Below the pieces are notes generated by a model. That model saw only the letters and a program-made list of their open reading frames with translations, did not search any database and had not been told where the DNA came from. A program made the position numbers and the translations under genes. Positions 1-12,164 of a stretch of 64,000 bases of DNA are shown here, piece by piece (positions within the stretch are counted from its first letter, which is position 1; every line of letters begins with the position of its first letter). This stretch comes from Prosthecobacter sp. (lineage in GTDB: Bacteria > Verrucomicrobiota > Verrucomicrobiia > Verrucomicrobiales > Verrucomicrobiaceae), in the NCBI GenBank assembly GCA_021733925.1, contig JAIPJY010000005.1:62001-126000 (forward strand), in the 5' to 3' direction.

Positions 1-382
1 GCGCGATGTAATCGACCAGATCACTCGCGATGGACCACAAGGCCATGGAGACAGCGGCGACGCTGACCGGAAACATGAGGCGGCGCAGATCACCCCAGCG
101 GCGCCAGATCACGATCAGCAGCACCGGGACACCCAGCCTGACCCACAAGTTGAGGTAGGGCAGCACGCTGGAAAGCACCAGGATGCCCTGCGGCACATCC
201 ACCTGCGCCACCTGCGCCTGCTGCAGCGCGACACCCACCGCGTCATCCGGGTGCGTGCGGTGCCAGCCCATCAGCATGGAGATGATCAACAGGGTGATGG
301 CCACGGCAAATGACCCCCGTCCCAAATAGGGGAGTTCACGCGCCTTTTGCCAGGCCTGGTTCACACGGTTCAGCCACTTCAT
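1..382 (-). CDS. Membrane protein, N-terminal part only (runs off the window)
   Basis: An open frame starts at ATG 382 and runs off the left edge, giving the first 127 residues (MKWLNRVNQAWQKARELP...). Hydrophobic segments lie near residues 24-39, 66-92 and 103-122, so this is an integral inner-membrane protein. Short Arg/Trp-rich stretches (IWRRWGDLRR) sit between them. I do not recognise a family and the 3' end is missing. It is transcribed in the same direction as the PQQ-propeller gene upstream, but a strong hairpin terminator lies between the two, so it probably has its own promoter in the 383-445 gap. Confidence 0.6.
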   Translation of the reverse strand, partial: MKWLNRVNQAWQKARELPYLGRGSFAVAITLLIISMLMGWHRTHPDDAVGVALQQAQVAQVDVPQGILVLSSVLPYLNLWVRLGVPVLLIVIWRRWGDLRRLMFPVSVAAVSMALWSIASDLVDYIA

Positions 383-445
383 GCCAGAGAGAGAGCCCTG
401 AGAGTCGGTTAGAGCTCCCGATGCGTCAAGGGTGCACGGACCCCG

Positions 446-482
446 AACAAAAAGAAGCCCGGAGATATGAGCTCCGGGCTTC
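446..482 (-). terminator. Rho-independent terminator of the PQQ-propeller gene
   Basis: A perfect 11-bp stem (454-464 with 472-482, GAAGCCCGGAG/CTCCGGGCTTC) has a 7-base loop. On the minus strand it is followed by CTTTTTGTTC. It lies 29 bases past the stop codon of the propeller gene. Confidence 0.85.
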
Positions 483-510
483 GAATGATTAGACTGGGTG
501 CCGGGTCGAA

Positions 511-1773
511 TCAGTTCACATCCAGGCACACGCCTTCGGTCGTGCTGCGGGCGAAGATTTTGCCATTGGCCAGGATCGGATAGCTCCAGACCTTGCCATC
601 AAGCACGTCTTTGCGGGCCACTTCCTTGTATTTGTCCGGGCTCGCTTCGACGACGACGATTTCGCCCTTGTCGCTGGTGGCAATGATCTTGTCGCCAGCG
701 AGGATGACCTGACCGGGGCCGAAGCCTTTTTCAGCCCATTTGTCTTCGCCTGTGCGGATGTCCACGCAGGCCAGGGGGCCGGCGCCGTATTCCTTGAAGC
801 TGAACATGCCGTAAAGGAAGCCGTCTTTGACAACGGGCGTGCTCCAGTGGTTGAAGCACTGGTTTTCACGACGCCAGATCTGGGTGGCTTCGAGCTTGCT
901 GCCTTTCTTGCTGATCTTGAAAGCACCGGCACCCACGCCGTACCCGGCGGAACAGTACACGATGTCTTCATACACCACCGGGGAGGCGGCGGTGCTGACT
1001 TTGTAAGGGAAGGGGGCACGCCAGATGACGCTGCCCGTTTGGGGATCCACAGCGACGAGGCCGGTCTGCGTGAAGAAGATGGCCTGATGCACGCCGAGGA
1101 TGTCTGCCAGCACCGGAGTGGCGTGGGTCATCTTGTCGTCTTCAACCTTCCACCCGACTGAACCGGTGTTCTTGTTCATACCGAGGAGCGCCTGTCCTTT
1201 GCCACCGCCGGCGAGCAGAAGAACATTGCCGTCGATCACCGGAGAAGCGGCGTTTTCCCATTTGATCTGCACACCGTCGTTGTCCTTCATCACGTCGTGC
1301 TTCCAGAGTTCCTTGCCCGTGGCGGCGTCGAAGCAGAAGACGCCCAGCATGGAGTCAATGGCGTACACTTTGCCAGCATTGACGACCGGTGTGGAGCGGG
1401 AGCCGTCGCCGCCTTTGTTGTCAGGTGTGCCGGAGTCACCGCCGCCATCGTATTTGGGGATGACGCTAAGAGGCTTGCTCCACAGTTCTTTGCCGTTCTT
1501 TTCATCGAGGCAGACGAGCATCTCACCGCTGTTGCCGTCGCTTTCGCCCGTGACGAGCGTGTACACTTTGCCACCCGCCACCGCAAAGGAGCTGAAGCCG
1601 AGGTTCGTGGGCGATTTCCAGACCTGCTTGAGGCTCCATTTGGCATTCGCCATGGCGGGGACGATGCCATTGCCGGAAGGACCACGGAAGGTACCCCAGT
1701 CGGTGGAATCAGCGGTGAAGGCGGTCGTGGCCAGTGCCAGACCGAGTACGGTGGTGAGATGAGTGCGTGTCAT
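511..1773 (-). CDS. Secreted PQQ-like beta-propeller protein
   Basis: 420 residues. An N-terminal signal peptide (MTRTHLTTVLGLALATTAFT) is followed by WGTFRGPSGNG, a start typical of exported PQQ-binding-like propeller proteins of Planctomycetes and Verrucomicrobia. Blade motifs of the form D-x-x-T/N-G-x-x-x-W recur (CLDEKNGKELW, CFDAATGKELW, AVDPQTGSVIW, CVDIRTGEDKW). That fits an eight-bladed PQQ/BamB-like propeller in the periplasm. The catalytic calcium and cysteine features of true quinoprotein dehydrogenases are not evident, so an enzymatic role is not supported. The gene stands alone, followed by a strong terminator. The family is clear; the substrate is unknown. Confidence 0.85.
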   Translation of the reverse strand: MTRTHLTTVLGLALATTAFTADSTDWGTFRGPSGNGIVPAMANAKWSLKQVWKSPTNLGFSSFAVAGGKVYTLVTGESDGNSGEMLVCLDEKNGKELWSKPLSVIPKYDGGGDSGTPDNKGGDGSRSTPVVNAGKVYAIDSMLGVFCFDAATGKELWKHDVMKDNDGVQIKWENAASPVIDGNVLLLAGGGKGQALLGMNKNTGSVGWKVEDDKMTHATPVLADILGVHQAIFFTQTGLVAVDPQTGSVIWRAPFPYKVSTAASPVVYEDIVYCSAGYGVGAGAFKISKKGSKLEATQIWRRENQCFNHWSTPVVKDGFLYGMFSFKEYGAGPLACVDIRTGEDKWAEKGFGPGQVILAGDKIIATSDKGEIVVVEASPDKYKEVARKDVLDGKVWSYPILANGKIFARSTTEGVCLDVN

Positions 1774-1857
1774 GAGAAGGAAGTGAAAACGGCTGACGCC
1801 GGAGGGCTCTTTCGGTTCAACGGGGTCCGCACAAAGTCGGCAGGTGCGATTCCCGCG

Positions 1858-2430
1858 CTATTCCGTGGGCCTGCGGGAGCGCGGCTCGCGCGTCACGGTG
1901 TCGCCGGTGCCTGCACTGGTGACGAAGGGGCCGTCCGCCATCGGCGCGGTCTTGGTGAAGCCGACGTCGGGCATGTCGCTGGGCTTGCCTTCAAGAGGGA
2001 AGTCTTTGCGCAGCGGGTGGTAGGGGTAGCCTTCCCACATCAGGATGCGGCGCATGTCGGGATGGCCGCTGAACTTGATGCCCATCATGTCGTACACCTC
2101 GCGCTCATGCCAGTCGGCGGTGGGCCAGATGTCGCTGACGGTGGGGACTTCCACATCCTCGGCCACAGCGGCACGCACACGCAGATGCTGCAGATGGCCG
2201 TAGCCGTAGAGTTCATACACCATCTCAAAACGCGGCTCCCTGCCCAGGTAGTCGAGGCTGGAGACATCGACGAGGTAGTCGAAATTCAGTTCATCGCGGC
2301 AGTACGCGAGCAACGGCTTGGCGCTGACGAGTTTGACGACGAGCGTGTGTTCACCACGAAACTCCTTCGTTTCCAGCACGGCATCACCGAATTTCTGCTT
2401 CAAGGCTTCAACCATTTGGGCGGCGGTCAT
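1858..2430 (-). CDS. nuoC: NADH-quinone oxidoreductase subunit C
   Basis: 190 residues, the usual length for a stand-alone 30-kDa complex I subunit. It has the family signature around residues 108-146: HEREVYDMMGIKFSGHP, then RRILMWEGYPYHPLRKDFPL. NuoC sits in the peripheral arm next to NuoD and NuoB and helps hold the quinone-reducing module. It starts 12 bases after the nuoB stop, so the two form a transcription unit. The residues after about 165 (GTGDTVTREPRSRRPTE) form a disordered tail. nuoD, which usually follows, is absent here. Confidence 0.93.
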   Translation of the reverse strand: MTAAQMVEALKQKFGDAVLETKEFRGEHTLVVKLVSAKPLLAYCRDELNFDYLVDVSSLDYLGREPRFEMVYELYGYGHLQHLRVRAAVAEDVEVPTVSDIWPTADWHEREVYDMMGIKFSGHPDMRRILMWEGYPYHPLRKDFPLEGKPSDMPDVGFTKTAPMADGPFVTSAGTGDTVTREPRSRRPTE

Positions 2431-2442
2431 GGTCGTAAAAAA

Positions 2443-2979
2443 TTAAGCGGTGAATTCGGCGAGGAGTTCCTTCTTCTGCTCGGTGAAGGAGTGCTCGGTT
2501 TCGATCTTGCGCTGCAGGCGCATCATGCCTTCAAGCAGCGCCTCGGGGCGCGGAGGGCAGCCGGAGATATAAACGTCCACCGGGATAAGCTGATCAATGC
2601 CCTGGAGCACCGCGTAGCTGCGGTACATGCCGCCGCTGGAGGCGCAGGCACCCATGGCGATGCACCACTTCGGCTCCGGCATCTGATCCCACACGCGCTT
2701 CACCGCGAGGGCCATCTTGTAAGTCACGGTGCCGGCCACGATCATCACATCGGCCTGGCGGGGCGAGAAACGCATCACTTCCGCACCGAAGCGGCTCAAG
2801 TCGTAACGGCTGCAGGCAGCGGCCATCATTTCAATGGCGCAGCAGGCGAGGCCCATCGGCATCGGCCACATGGAGTTCTTGCGCATCCAATTGATGGCGG
2901 CGTCCATCTTGGTGAAGATGATATTGCCTTCGACTTTCGAGTCGTAAGCAGCAACGGAGGAATCAGCGGGAGCGACCAT
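2443..2979 (-). CDS. nuoB: NADH-quinone oxidoreductase subunit B
   Basis: 178 residues from ATG 2979. A longer in-frame start at 3126 would add 49 residues with no family similarity, so I reject it. The protein binds the terminal Fe-S cluster N2 of complex I and hands electrons to quinone. Candidate cluster ligands are visible: adjacent Cys46-Cys47 in [10 protein letters not shown], Cys112 in GACASSGG and Cys141 in [12 protein letters not shown]. It is followed closely by nuoC. The usual upstream neighbour nuoA is not present; the 149-base gap to the next gene is non-coding and includes a 14-bp palindrome (3017-3030, CCCCTGCGCAGGGG). Confidence 0.94.
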   Translation of the reverse strand: MVAPADSSVAAYDSKVEGNIIFTKMDAAINWMRKNSMWPMPMGLACCAIEMMAAACSRYDLSRFGAEVMRFSPRQADVMIVAGTVTYKMALAVKRVWDQMPEPKWCIAMGACASSGGMYRSYAVLQGIDQLIPVDVYISGCPPRPEALLEGMMRLQRKIETEHSFTEQKKELLAEFTA

Positions 2980-3128
2980 GGGAGTCAGAGGGATTTTGGG
3001 ACCTTGAGAATTACGCCCCCTGCGCAGGGGCGGCAATAGGATTGTGAAACTTTTCACAAGGTCGCTTAGCGCCAGACTTGCGGGATCGTCAGCCCTCGTT
3101 ACCGAACCGCCGGACTGTCTCCGCATTG

Positions 3129-6100
3129 CTACTGCCCTACAGCGGTGGTATTGGTCACCCGAATTCGAGTGAACAGCCTCGTTGCCGGCACACTGGAACT
3201 AACCCGGTAAGTCACACGCTCAGTCTGCCTCGCCACATTGGGTTCTGGCGGAGCGGCAAGCTGTAAAATGACGTTGTCAGCCGACCATTGCACGAGATCG
3301 TAACTCCCTTCGATTTCGTACAGAAGTCCCGGTTCGTTTTTTCTGCGAATGAAGGTAAGCAAGAAGCCATCCAGGACCGTCGTGGTCACAGGCTGGGTGG
3401 AGTCAGCAGGTGAATTCGGGTCCGCATCAAAGGCATAGGACAGCAGCAGACTGCCACCATTGGGCGCAACCCCCCCCCGTCCAGTCCATTGGCGACCTCC
3501 CAGTCATCGGGGATGCCGTTGCTGCGCGTATCGGCTATGCACAACACCGAGACCGTCTGCGCTGCCTGATTCGGAGGCGAGGCATTGTCCCAAGCAGTCA
3601 GGGTCATGATGTTCCATCCTTCAGCAAGAGAGAACGCGGCAGTGAAAGCCCCGCCGCTCCCCAAAGAAACCGGCGATCCATTGACTGAAAAACTGCTGAT
3701 GCCATGAGCATCCGTGATGAAACCATTCAGAGTCATGCTGCTGGCGATCGTCCGCAAAACAGCCCCCCCATAGCCTGCCAGGGGACTACCGAAAATGATG
3801 GCCGGGGGCGTGGCATCTTGCACTGCGGAGATGACGTTGCTCCATGGGCCGAGGATCTCCGTGCCCCCGGACAACCAGTGGGCGCGCACCCGGAACCAGG
3901 TGGTCTGCGCATCGGCCAGACCGGTGATGGTGATTTGGGTGGCATTGATCCAGCCTGAAGACTGGGGCGCGGGAAAATCGCTCGTATGATCCCACTGAAC
4001 CTCGTACGCCGAAGCCCCCTGGGTGGCACTCCAGCTCAGGGGAGCGGAACTGCCCCCGAGGAAGGGAAGCGGTGCGTTCAACACCGGAGCCGGCACAGTC
4101 GAGGGCTTGACATCAAAGGGGCTGCTCTGGCCGCTAAGGGCACCACTGGCCTTGATGACTACATTGGTGCCGCCACCGTTGACAGTGAGCGCCCCGGTCC
4201 AGACACCGCTGGTCAGAGCCGCGGTCGTGGCGGGGGAAACGCTCAGCAAGTTGCCAAAGACCAGACGCATGGCGGGCCGGACACTCAGAAGAGTGGGCGC
4301 CGGGCCGACGGTGCTGGACCAGGTGGCAGGATCAGGCAGCGTGGAGGCCCCGCTTGCCATCATCATGAATCCCGACTGATAGGCACCGACTTCCGTCCGC
4401 GAAACCGTTCCTGCTGCATCGGACATGACTTCGATGATCAAACTTGTGCTGCCATCGCAGAAATACGGCGTGTTGAAGGGGATGAAGAACCAGCCCGTCG
4501 TGTTCGCACTGGCGAAGGAACCGCTGCGCACGGTGGTCCAGCCAGTGGAATTGTCGAACTGCGGTGAGGCTTGAAAACTGCCCAGCGTGGTGGGGCGGAT
4601 GCGAATCGTGTAGTTGGTGAGGGAAAAGCTGGAGCCGAAAGCCCCGTAAAGTTCAATGCCCTGCAGCAATCCACCCGTTCCAATATCCTGAGCAGGCACG
4701 ATCAAGTTCGTTCGGTACTTGGCCTTTGCCGTCCCCACCATCCCGCTGCCGTACGAACCATTGAGAGCGCCTGAAGTCCGTGTGACGGCATCCGCATAGG
4801 CCGAGAGCGACGCCGCAGCACTCGTGCTCGCGACAGGATTGCCGCTGGCATCGGTCACGCGGACGGTGGCGGGGAAAGACGTGCCGCTCGTCTGCGGGCT
4901 GGTGATCGGATCGAAAGTGAGCTGAGCCGCGGGTCCGACGGTAAGGTTGAAGGAGTTGCTGGTGACCGAGATCCCGCGATAAGTGGCCGTGACGGTGATG
5001 CCGGTATCAGCTTTGGCAATCAAGAGGGAGCCGCTCCAGTTGTTGCCAGACCAGGCGGCATTGGGCGTCTGGTTGACCACGGCGATCGTGCCTCCGGCTC
5101 CTTGCGCTGTAAACGTGGGGGCGCCCGTCATTCCAGAGGCTGCGTATCCGTCAAATCTTGCGGCGGCCACGTTCACATAGCTTATCGGGCCAGCAGCCTG
5201 ATTCGAAAAACTGGAAAGGGTCAAAGTGGAGGGGTCGTTGTCATTGACCGTGATCGAGCTGGTGGCACTGAGAAAACCAGAGGCGGAAACAGTCACTGAC
5301 ACCGAAGCCGCCCCATCCGCCACATCGTTTTCAGGAGCGGCCAGATAGATATAGCCCGTGTAGCTACCAGCCGAAATGGTCACTGTCGTGGGAACGGCAA
5401 GGCGTGAAGGATCGCTGCTGGTGACGTTGACAGTAATGTCAGTGGCTGCAGCGCCAGACAGACCCACGTAGAAAAGGCTGCCACCACTGGTCGTCGTGCC
5501 TTCTGTGATGACGCCATAGGACGAAGTCAGCGTCAGTTGCGTACTGCCAGAGTCGTTGACAGTCACGCTGCCCGTGGCGGCTGACCACCCAGGCACGGAC
5601 GCCGTGATGTTCACGGCCAGATTGCCGTCGCTTTTGCCGTTGCTCGTGCTCGTCAGTGCAAAGGTGGTGCTGGAACTCCCGGCGGGAATGGTGACCGTCG
5701 CCGGCACGGAAAGGCGCGTTGCATTCGAGGAAGCTAGATTCACCGTGAGGGAAACTGCGGCTGTGCTCCCGAGACTCACCGTGCCCGTGATCCCGGTACT
5801 CCCTTCTAGGAAGCTGTCAGGCAGGCTCAAAGAGATGCTGGTTGCTTCATCGTCTAAAATCACACAAGTGCCCGAAATCGGAGTCAGGGCCGCACCGGAT
5901 TCTGCCGCAGTGATGGTCACCGTGCGGGCACCGTTGACGATGGAGTCATTGGTGACGGTGATGTCAAACGAGGCGCTGAGCTGCCCGGAAGGGATCACCA
6001 CCGACGCGGGCACCTGCACCAAAGCCGGTGCCGAGGACAGCAACGTCACGGTCAAATCATTCGGCAGCGGCTTCAGCAGCGTCACCGCACCCGCTTGAAC

Positions 6101-9100
6101 CGCCACTCCGGCGTTTTCCGCCAGCTGCGCGGGGACTTGCACCACCAAAGGCGGGTCTGGCACAATGGACGCGGTTGAATTCGTCAGATACAGCTTCCCA
6201 TTGCTGCCATTGGCCGCCAGTCCATAGGTTCCCCAGCGCACCAAGGAAGAGCTGACGGCTGAGGCACCATCCCCGAATCCAATGGAACCCTTTGCTGCGA
6301 AAGTCAGGCTGTCAAAGGCGGCAATGCCTCCCGCATTCTGAACGTAGAGCCGAACATTGCTGGGATCAGGTTCGGAGCAGTGGCCCGTCCCCCCCGCCTT
6401 CAGCACTCCTCCAGTGACCGCATCCACCACCACGCCACTGGAGCCATAAATGCGGCCATTGGCATATTTGATGGCTGAGCCATTGGAATAGTCGGATGAC
6501 TTCGAGGAAACGCTGACGCTGAGCGAGCCCATACCCCCAACCATGAACTCATAGACAGGACTGGTCCCCCCTTTCACCCCGTAAACATGTCCAGGAGTGC
6601 CGGCTGGACACAGAGCATTCACGCCGCCTGTAAGGACCGAGCTGTCCACGGCGAGTAGCACGCCATTCTGCAATGCAATCAACTGGGACGGGCTGTTACT
6701 GCCAATATAAGCCACCAAGAGCGTCTTTGAATCGGTTCCCAAAGGGCACAAATCTGTGACAGTCGGCAACCCCGAAAATGAGCCATTCGGACACAGCCAG
6801 GCTGCTTCGCGTGAGCGTGAACTCAGGGTCCATTTTTCGATCATTCCCGTATAGCCCTTGCTGATGTAGAGGGACTGTCGGTCATCCGTGAGGCGCATGT
6901 GGGTGGGATTTCCCGGGGCATCAAACAGCGGAGTGACGGCGGCGCTGCTGGGGTCAATGGCCACCACCATGTTGGCAAAGGTGGCCGACTTCGCCCCTAC
7001 AAGGGCATAGAGCTGGTCGGAGACCGGATCATGAACGACGTCCAAGATGGTCAGCGCAATCGTCCGCACCGAAGATGTCGTGGGCGTCACGGTGGCGGCG
7101 GCATAGGCGGAATTGTTCGCCGGATTGGAATCGTTGGAGGAAGTCACCGTCGCCGTATTGCCAAAACTTCCCGCGCTGGCGGCCGTGCCGGAGATCTGCA
7201 CCGTGCACCGTGCTCCTGGTGCCAGCGTGCCCAATGCCACATCGATCTGGGCACCATGGACGACCGGAGTTCCCTGCGAGCTGGACACGCCGCTGATGAC
7301 CACGGATGGGTTGAGCAGGCTCGAAAGCGTGACGTTCTTCGCGGGATTCGGGCTGGTATTTCGCACCGTGACTGTGTAGTTCAGCGGCTGGCCTGTCCCT
7401 GCTTGTTCTGGAGTGGCCAGCTGCTCCACCTGCAAATCCGCCCCCTCCCAGGACGGCACCAAGGGAGTGCTCACCGCCAGAATCTGTGTGCCCGTGCGGA
7501 ATGCCAGACCATGCGCCCCCCAGCGCAGCAACTGCCCGGTCGGCGCGCCGGTAAAGGCAGGCAAATCAACCACCCCCACGCGGTTATACTGATAGGTGTC
7601 ATAAGCCCATAGTTGGAAACTCGTGCCATTCGACCCCACCGCGTAAATTCTCGCCAAGTTGCTCTCTGGCACCGCGCTGGTCGCTCGCACCGGAATCTGA
7701 CCGGTCACCGCCACCTGGTTCGGATCCAACACATAGGTCGTGGTGCCTCCTGCAATGGCGAGAAGTTTCCCATCGCTGGCGCTCTGCCCGCCAGCATTGG
7801 GCATCGAGTAACTCGCGGGCGAGGATGCCAGATGCAATCCATCTGCAAGGAGGGAAAAAAACTGCAAGCTGGCGGTATACCCGGAGAGAACGCCGTAAAA
7901 ACTGCCCGAATTCGCTCCAGGAATGACCCGAATATCGTTAAATATTGGATTGGCCACAGGACGGGCCACTCCGGCATCGTACACGGTTTGGTTCACCATC
8001 ACCGACATCGGCCTGCCCGGCAGGGCCAGCAGTTGCTTCACCAGGGTATTGCCCGGCATGTTGAAGGTCTCCGCCGGGACACGAGTTGCCATAGGCACCC
8101 GGCGGACACTGTAGCCTCCGTTCACCCCCACATAGAGCTGTGAGCCATCGTCTGACAACGCCATGACTCCCGCGTAAGAGGGATCCACCACGATGGGAGC
8201 ATCCTGAACACCATTCACCGGATTGATGGGAATGATGGTCCCGGAAGAGGTACTCACATACAGCCGGCCGCGGAAGGCGTCATAGACCATGTCATTGTTG
8301 CTCAAATTGACCTGCACCGGTGCGGTGGGCTGGACGACGTTGAAAATGTTGGACGCGCCTGAAAGCGCCATCCCCCACGCCTGGACTGTCAGCCTCCAAG
8401 CCCCCGGGGTCGCGATGCTGATAGGGCTACGCCAGACTCCTTGGGTCATGAGGAACGAATAGGGGACGACGGGGGTTGTCGTCGTCGAACCATCGTCCGC
8501 ATTAAGCCAGAAGTTGTTGCTGAAGCCGGAAGCCACCTCGCCGTTAATATCCAGCGCCGTGATCTGCACCGCGAAGGGCTGCGAGGCGTATTGGGTCGGC
8601 CCGGTCAGAGTGAAGCCAATGCTGGCGGGATTGCCGTCCGCCACCCGGAGGGACGCCGTCGTCGTCGCCATGCCGTTGGCAGTCGCGGTAAAAGTCACCG
8701 TGCGCCTGCCTTGCGTTTCGTAATCGCTGTAGGGCGTGATGGTGAAGGTGCCGGTGGTGGAGCCTGAATCGATGAACACGCTGCCCGCCACGGCCACGCC
8801 CGGATCGGAACTCGTCAGAGTAACAATGACCGGAGAACTGCCTGCTGGCCGGTTGAGACGGACAAACCCGGTCACTCCGCTGTCGCCTTCCGAAACCAGT
8901 TCGGGAAGCACAATGCTCATGTCCGCCGAAGTGTCGCCCAGCACCGTCACCGGCTTCACATCCCCGGTCCAGCCGCCGACTGCGGCGCTCACCTGCACGA
9001 CCGCATCCGCTTGCAGCACCGTGCTGCGTGGAAAGTGAACGGTAAAACTCGCCGAGGTCTGCCCTGCTGGAATCGTCACCATTGCGGGCACATTGAGTCG

Positions 9101-11995
9101 GGCAGGATCGCTCGAAACAAGCGGCACCTGCACATCCACCGCAGGCGCGGCAGAGACCGCGACACTTCCCGTGGCGGGCGGTCCTCCCGCACGAGCCGAA
9201 CTGGGAAGAGACAGCGTAAGCGTGGCCGTTTCATCATCGTTGACGATCACCGTCACTGGCACCCCGAGGTATCCCGAGGATCTGGCAGCGAGGGTGACGC
9301 TGGGCGAGCCATCAAGCAGGGCATTGTTGACCACTGTCAGCGGCACCTGGACCTGGCTCGTGCCAGCAGGCACAGACAGCGACGCGGGCACGCTGACACG
9401 GGAGGGCACGCTGGAGGTGAACTGCAGCGTCGTCGCAGTCGTGGTCGCTGGCGTCAGGCGCAGGGTGGCCTGCACTGTCGCCGGACCGGCCTCGTTCAAG
9501 GTGGCCACGGGATCGAATTTCAACCCCTGAATGGGCTGCCCGAGAATCTCGATGTCGTCGATGTTCCAGCCTGATTGCGGATCCGCCCCGTTCAAGTTCC
9601 GCGCAATCCACGTGATGTAGATGGCCGGATGATGATCCGCCAGCGCGCTGATGTCCACATAGTGGTCCACCCAGCCGGAGTCATGGATCGCTGCCGTTTC
9701 CACCCACACAATGTTCTGCCTCGGATTCGCTGGGTCAGTGCTGATGGCGATTGAGGCACTGGCAAACGGCGGGCGGTCGGTGTTCAGCCAGCGCTTAAAA
9801 TGGAGGCGGGTGTTGATCAATCCGAACAAATCAATTTTCTGCGTGGTCAGCAAGGAGTCGTCATTGATGTTACCCGCATAGTTTCCCGCTGGACTGTCGG
9901 TGAACACATTCGGTCCCGTGGCTCCGCTGACGGGATCTGGATAACCCAGAGGGCTGCTGCCACCACCACCAATCGGCTGGGCAAAAGCCCACCCTCCTGT
10001 GCGAGTCCAGGAAGCACCGGGATCTGAATCAAGCGGAAACCGGTAAGCAACTGTGGCAAGCACGTCGAGAGTCACCGACATCGTCTGCGAGGCGTTCAAT
10101 CTCTGGTCCAGCAGCGTCAGCGTGCCGGTTTGCAGTCCGATGGGCAGCGCACTGGCGCTGCTGTTCACATTGAGTGTCACATCCGTGGATGTGCCTGGGG
10201 CAAGAGTGCCGCTGGTGGCGCTCAAGTTCAGCCACGAGGCCGTGCTGGCGATGCTCCACCCAGTGGAGGCCGCTGAATTGTTCACGATGTGAAGCGTGGA
10301 CGAGGCATTCACAAAAGGTCCGCCGGGAGGCCCGCGCGCATCCAATCCACCGCTCCAATCCACCCGCTGCACCGAGAGCAGCGCCTTGTTGACGTTCAAC
10401 CGCCCGCCGGAGGCGCACATGCTGGCCAGAGCGGGAAGCGCATCCACATTTTGCATGACAGCCTGCTTGACCTGCTGCGCCGTCAGCAAAGGCCGGTAGG
10501 ACTTGAGCAACGCACAGGCGCCCGTCACCATGGGAGTGGACATGGAGGTGCCGCTGAGCTGCTGATATGCGCCCCCAGGCATGGTGCTCAGAATGTTTAC
10601 CCCCGGTGCGGCCAGATCCACCATCGAAGTACCGCGGTTCGAAAAACTGGCGAGCGCATCGTTTTGATCTGTGGCAGCTACCGTGATCTGCACCGGATTG
10701 CGATAAAACGCCGGTGTCGGTGCGAAGGATGAACCGATGGTGGTGCCATCGTTGCCCGCTGCTCCGACAAACAAGATTCCGGCACTGCAACTTGCGTCCA
10801 CGATCTCCTGCAGCGTTTGAGAAGTTGCGTAACTCTGCCAGGAGTTGTTGGTGATCGCCACCTTCATGAGCGTGGCATAAGCCAGGCCTTCGGACAGGTC
10901 TGAGGACGTGCCGTTGCTTTGGGTGTCGAAGCACTTCACCGGCAAAAGCTTCACCTGCCAGCACACTCCCGAGACGCCGGTGAGGTTGTTTCCAGTCGCG
11001 CCGATGATTCCTGCGACATGTGTGCCATGCCCCTGCGTCGAGTCATCCTGCGGATCGGCGTCATTGTTCACAAAATCCCACCCGCGCACGTCATTGGCGT
11101 ATCCATTGTGATCGTTGTCTGTGCTGTTGCCGGCCACCTCGCCCGGATTGGAATAGATGTTGGCCGCCAGGTCGGGGTGCGTGTAATCGATGCCGCTGTC
11201 GATCACCGCCACAACGACATTGCTGGATCCGGGGTGCGTGTCCCATGCCGCCGTGGCGCTGATGTCCGCTCCGGAAGTTCCTCCTGTCTGGCCGGTGTTG
11301 CTCAGGGCCCATTGCTGCGCAAATTGCGGATCGTTGGGTGTCACGGCAGCATGCACCAAATAGTCCGGTTCGGCGATATGAACGAGTTGTGTTTGCTGCA
11401 TCAAGGCCATCCCGGTGAAAACCGTGTCCAGCCCTTGGTAAGGAAATTCAATGATCCATATCCCGCTCAGCGGCTGCTGCTGCCTTACCACGCCTCCCAT
11501 TGCCTGCACTCTGGCCCTGAAGTCCTGATCCAGCACCCCCTGCACCGGCTTGACTAGAACGTGATCCGCCACCATGGCCACCTGCCGCATGAGCCTCGTC
11601 GGCTGGCCTTGGTCATCCGCAGCGAAGACTTCCTCCAAGCGCAGCAGCGGATATTTGAACGGAGCTCTGATGATCCGCGCCCGCCGCCACCAGCCATCCC
11701 CGGCAGGCTCCATCGGTGAAACTTCCACCTCCGCAGCGCCCCTCCACCGGTCAGCGACCTGCGCTGCTCCCACTTTTGGGCTGGGTGACTCCGGGTTTGG
11801 CGGAATGAACGACGACGACCACCGTTGTTTTTCCCCAGGCTGCGTGGTGGCTGATTTCACCCTATCCAAATCCAGCCTGTCGCTGCCCCACCAGTGCAGG
11901 CCAGCTAAACACAGCCAAACAACTGCAATTATACCTAATAAATACTTAAGCAAAGGCCACAACCTGGTCAATATATGGCATAGTGAATTGAACAT
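3129..11995 (-). CDS. Giant secreted subtilisin-like multidomain protein, frame broken near the 3' end
   Basis: As sequenced, the frame from ATG 11995 stops at 3386 after 2869 residues. The last 27 residues look like out-of-frame text that follows a run of nine G (3470-3478). Adding one G joins it to the open frame ending at 3129 and gives 2955 residues with a sensible end ([14 protein letters not shown]...). Domains by eye: membrane anchor or signal 14-33; subtilase S8 about 225-545 with Asp266 (VIDSGID), His323 (GHGTHVAG), Asn415 (GAAGNDG) and Ser484 (SGTSMSTP); BACON-like about 546-648; jelly-roll-like 650-818; several Calx-beta-like repeats; two propeller-like regions around one DUF11 repeat; more Calx-beta-like repeats; FN3; and a GIPDDWE calcium-type motif. 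It is probably a surface or secreted protease/adhesin. It is divergent from dnaK. Confidence 0.8.
3470..3478 (-). repeat. Homopolymer of nine G (minus strand) at the frame break
   Basis: Nine C on the plus strand, read as GAC-G9-TTG by the giant subtilase gene. Upstream of the run the frame reads [13 protein letters not shown]. Downstream the plausible protein continues only if the run holds ten G (or seven). It is either a sequencing slip, a slippage hotspot or a true mutation. Confidence 0.9.
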
Positions 11996-12164
11996 AGCTG
12001 AAGCAGATGGCGCTACTTTGTTTTAATGATCGGACAAGAATGGTACCATACGTAAATGCTAGTAAAAACGTAATGTTCAACCGGCATGTCAGCAGCAGGA
12101 AACGATTGAAACAGCCATCAGCATTGCTGCAAATACGCATTTATGTAACAGCAACGTTTATAGC

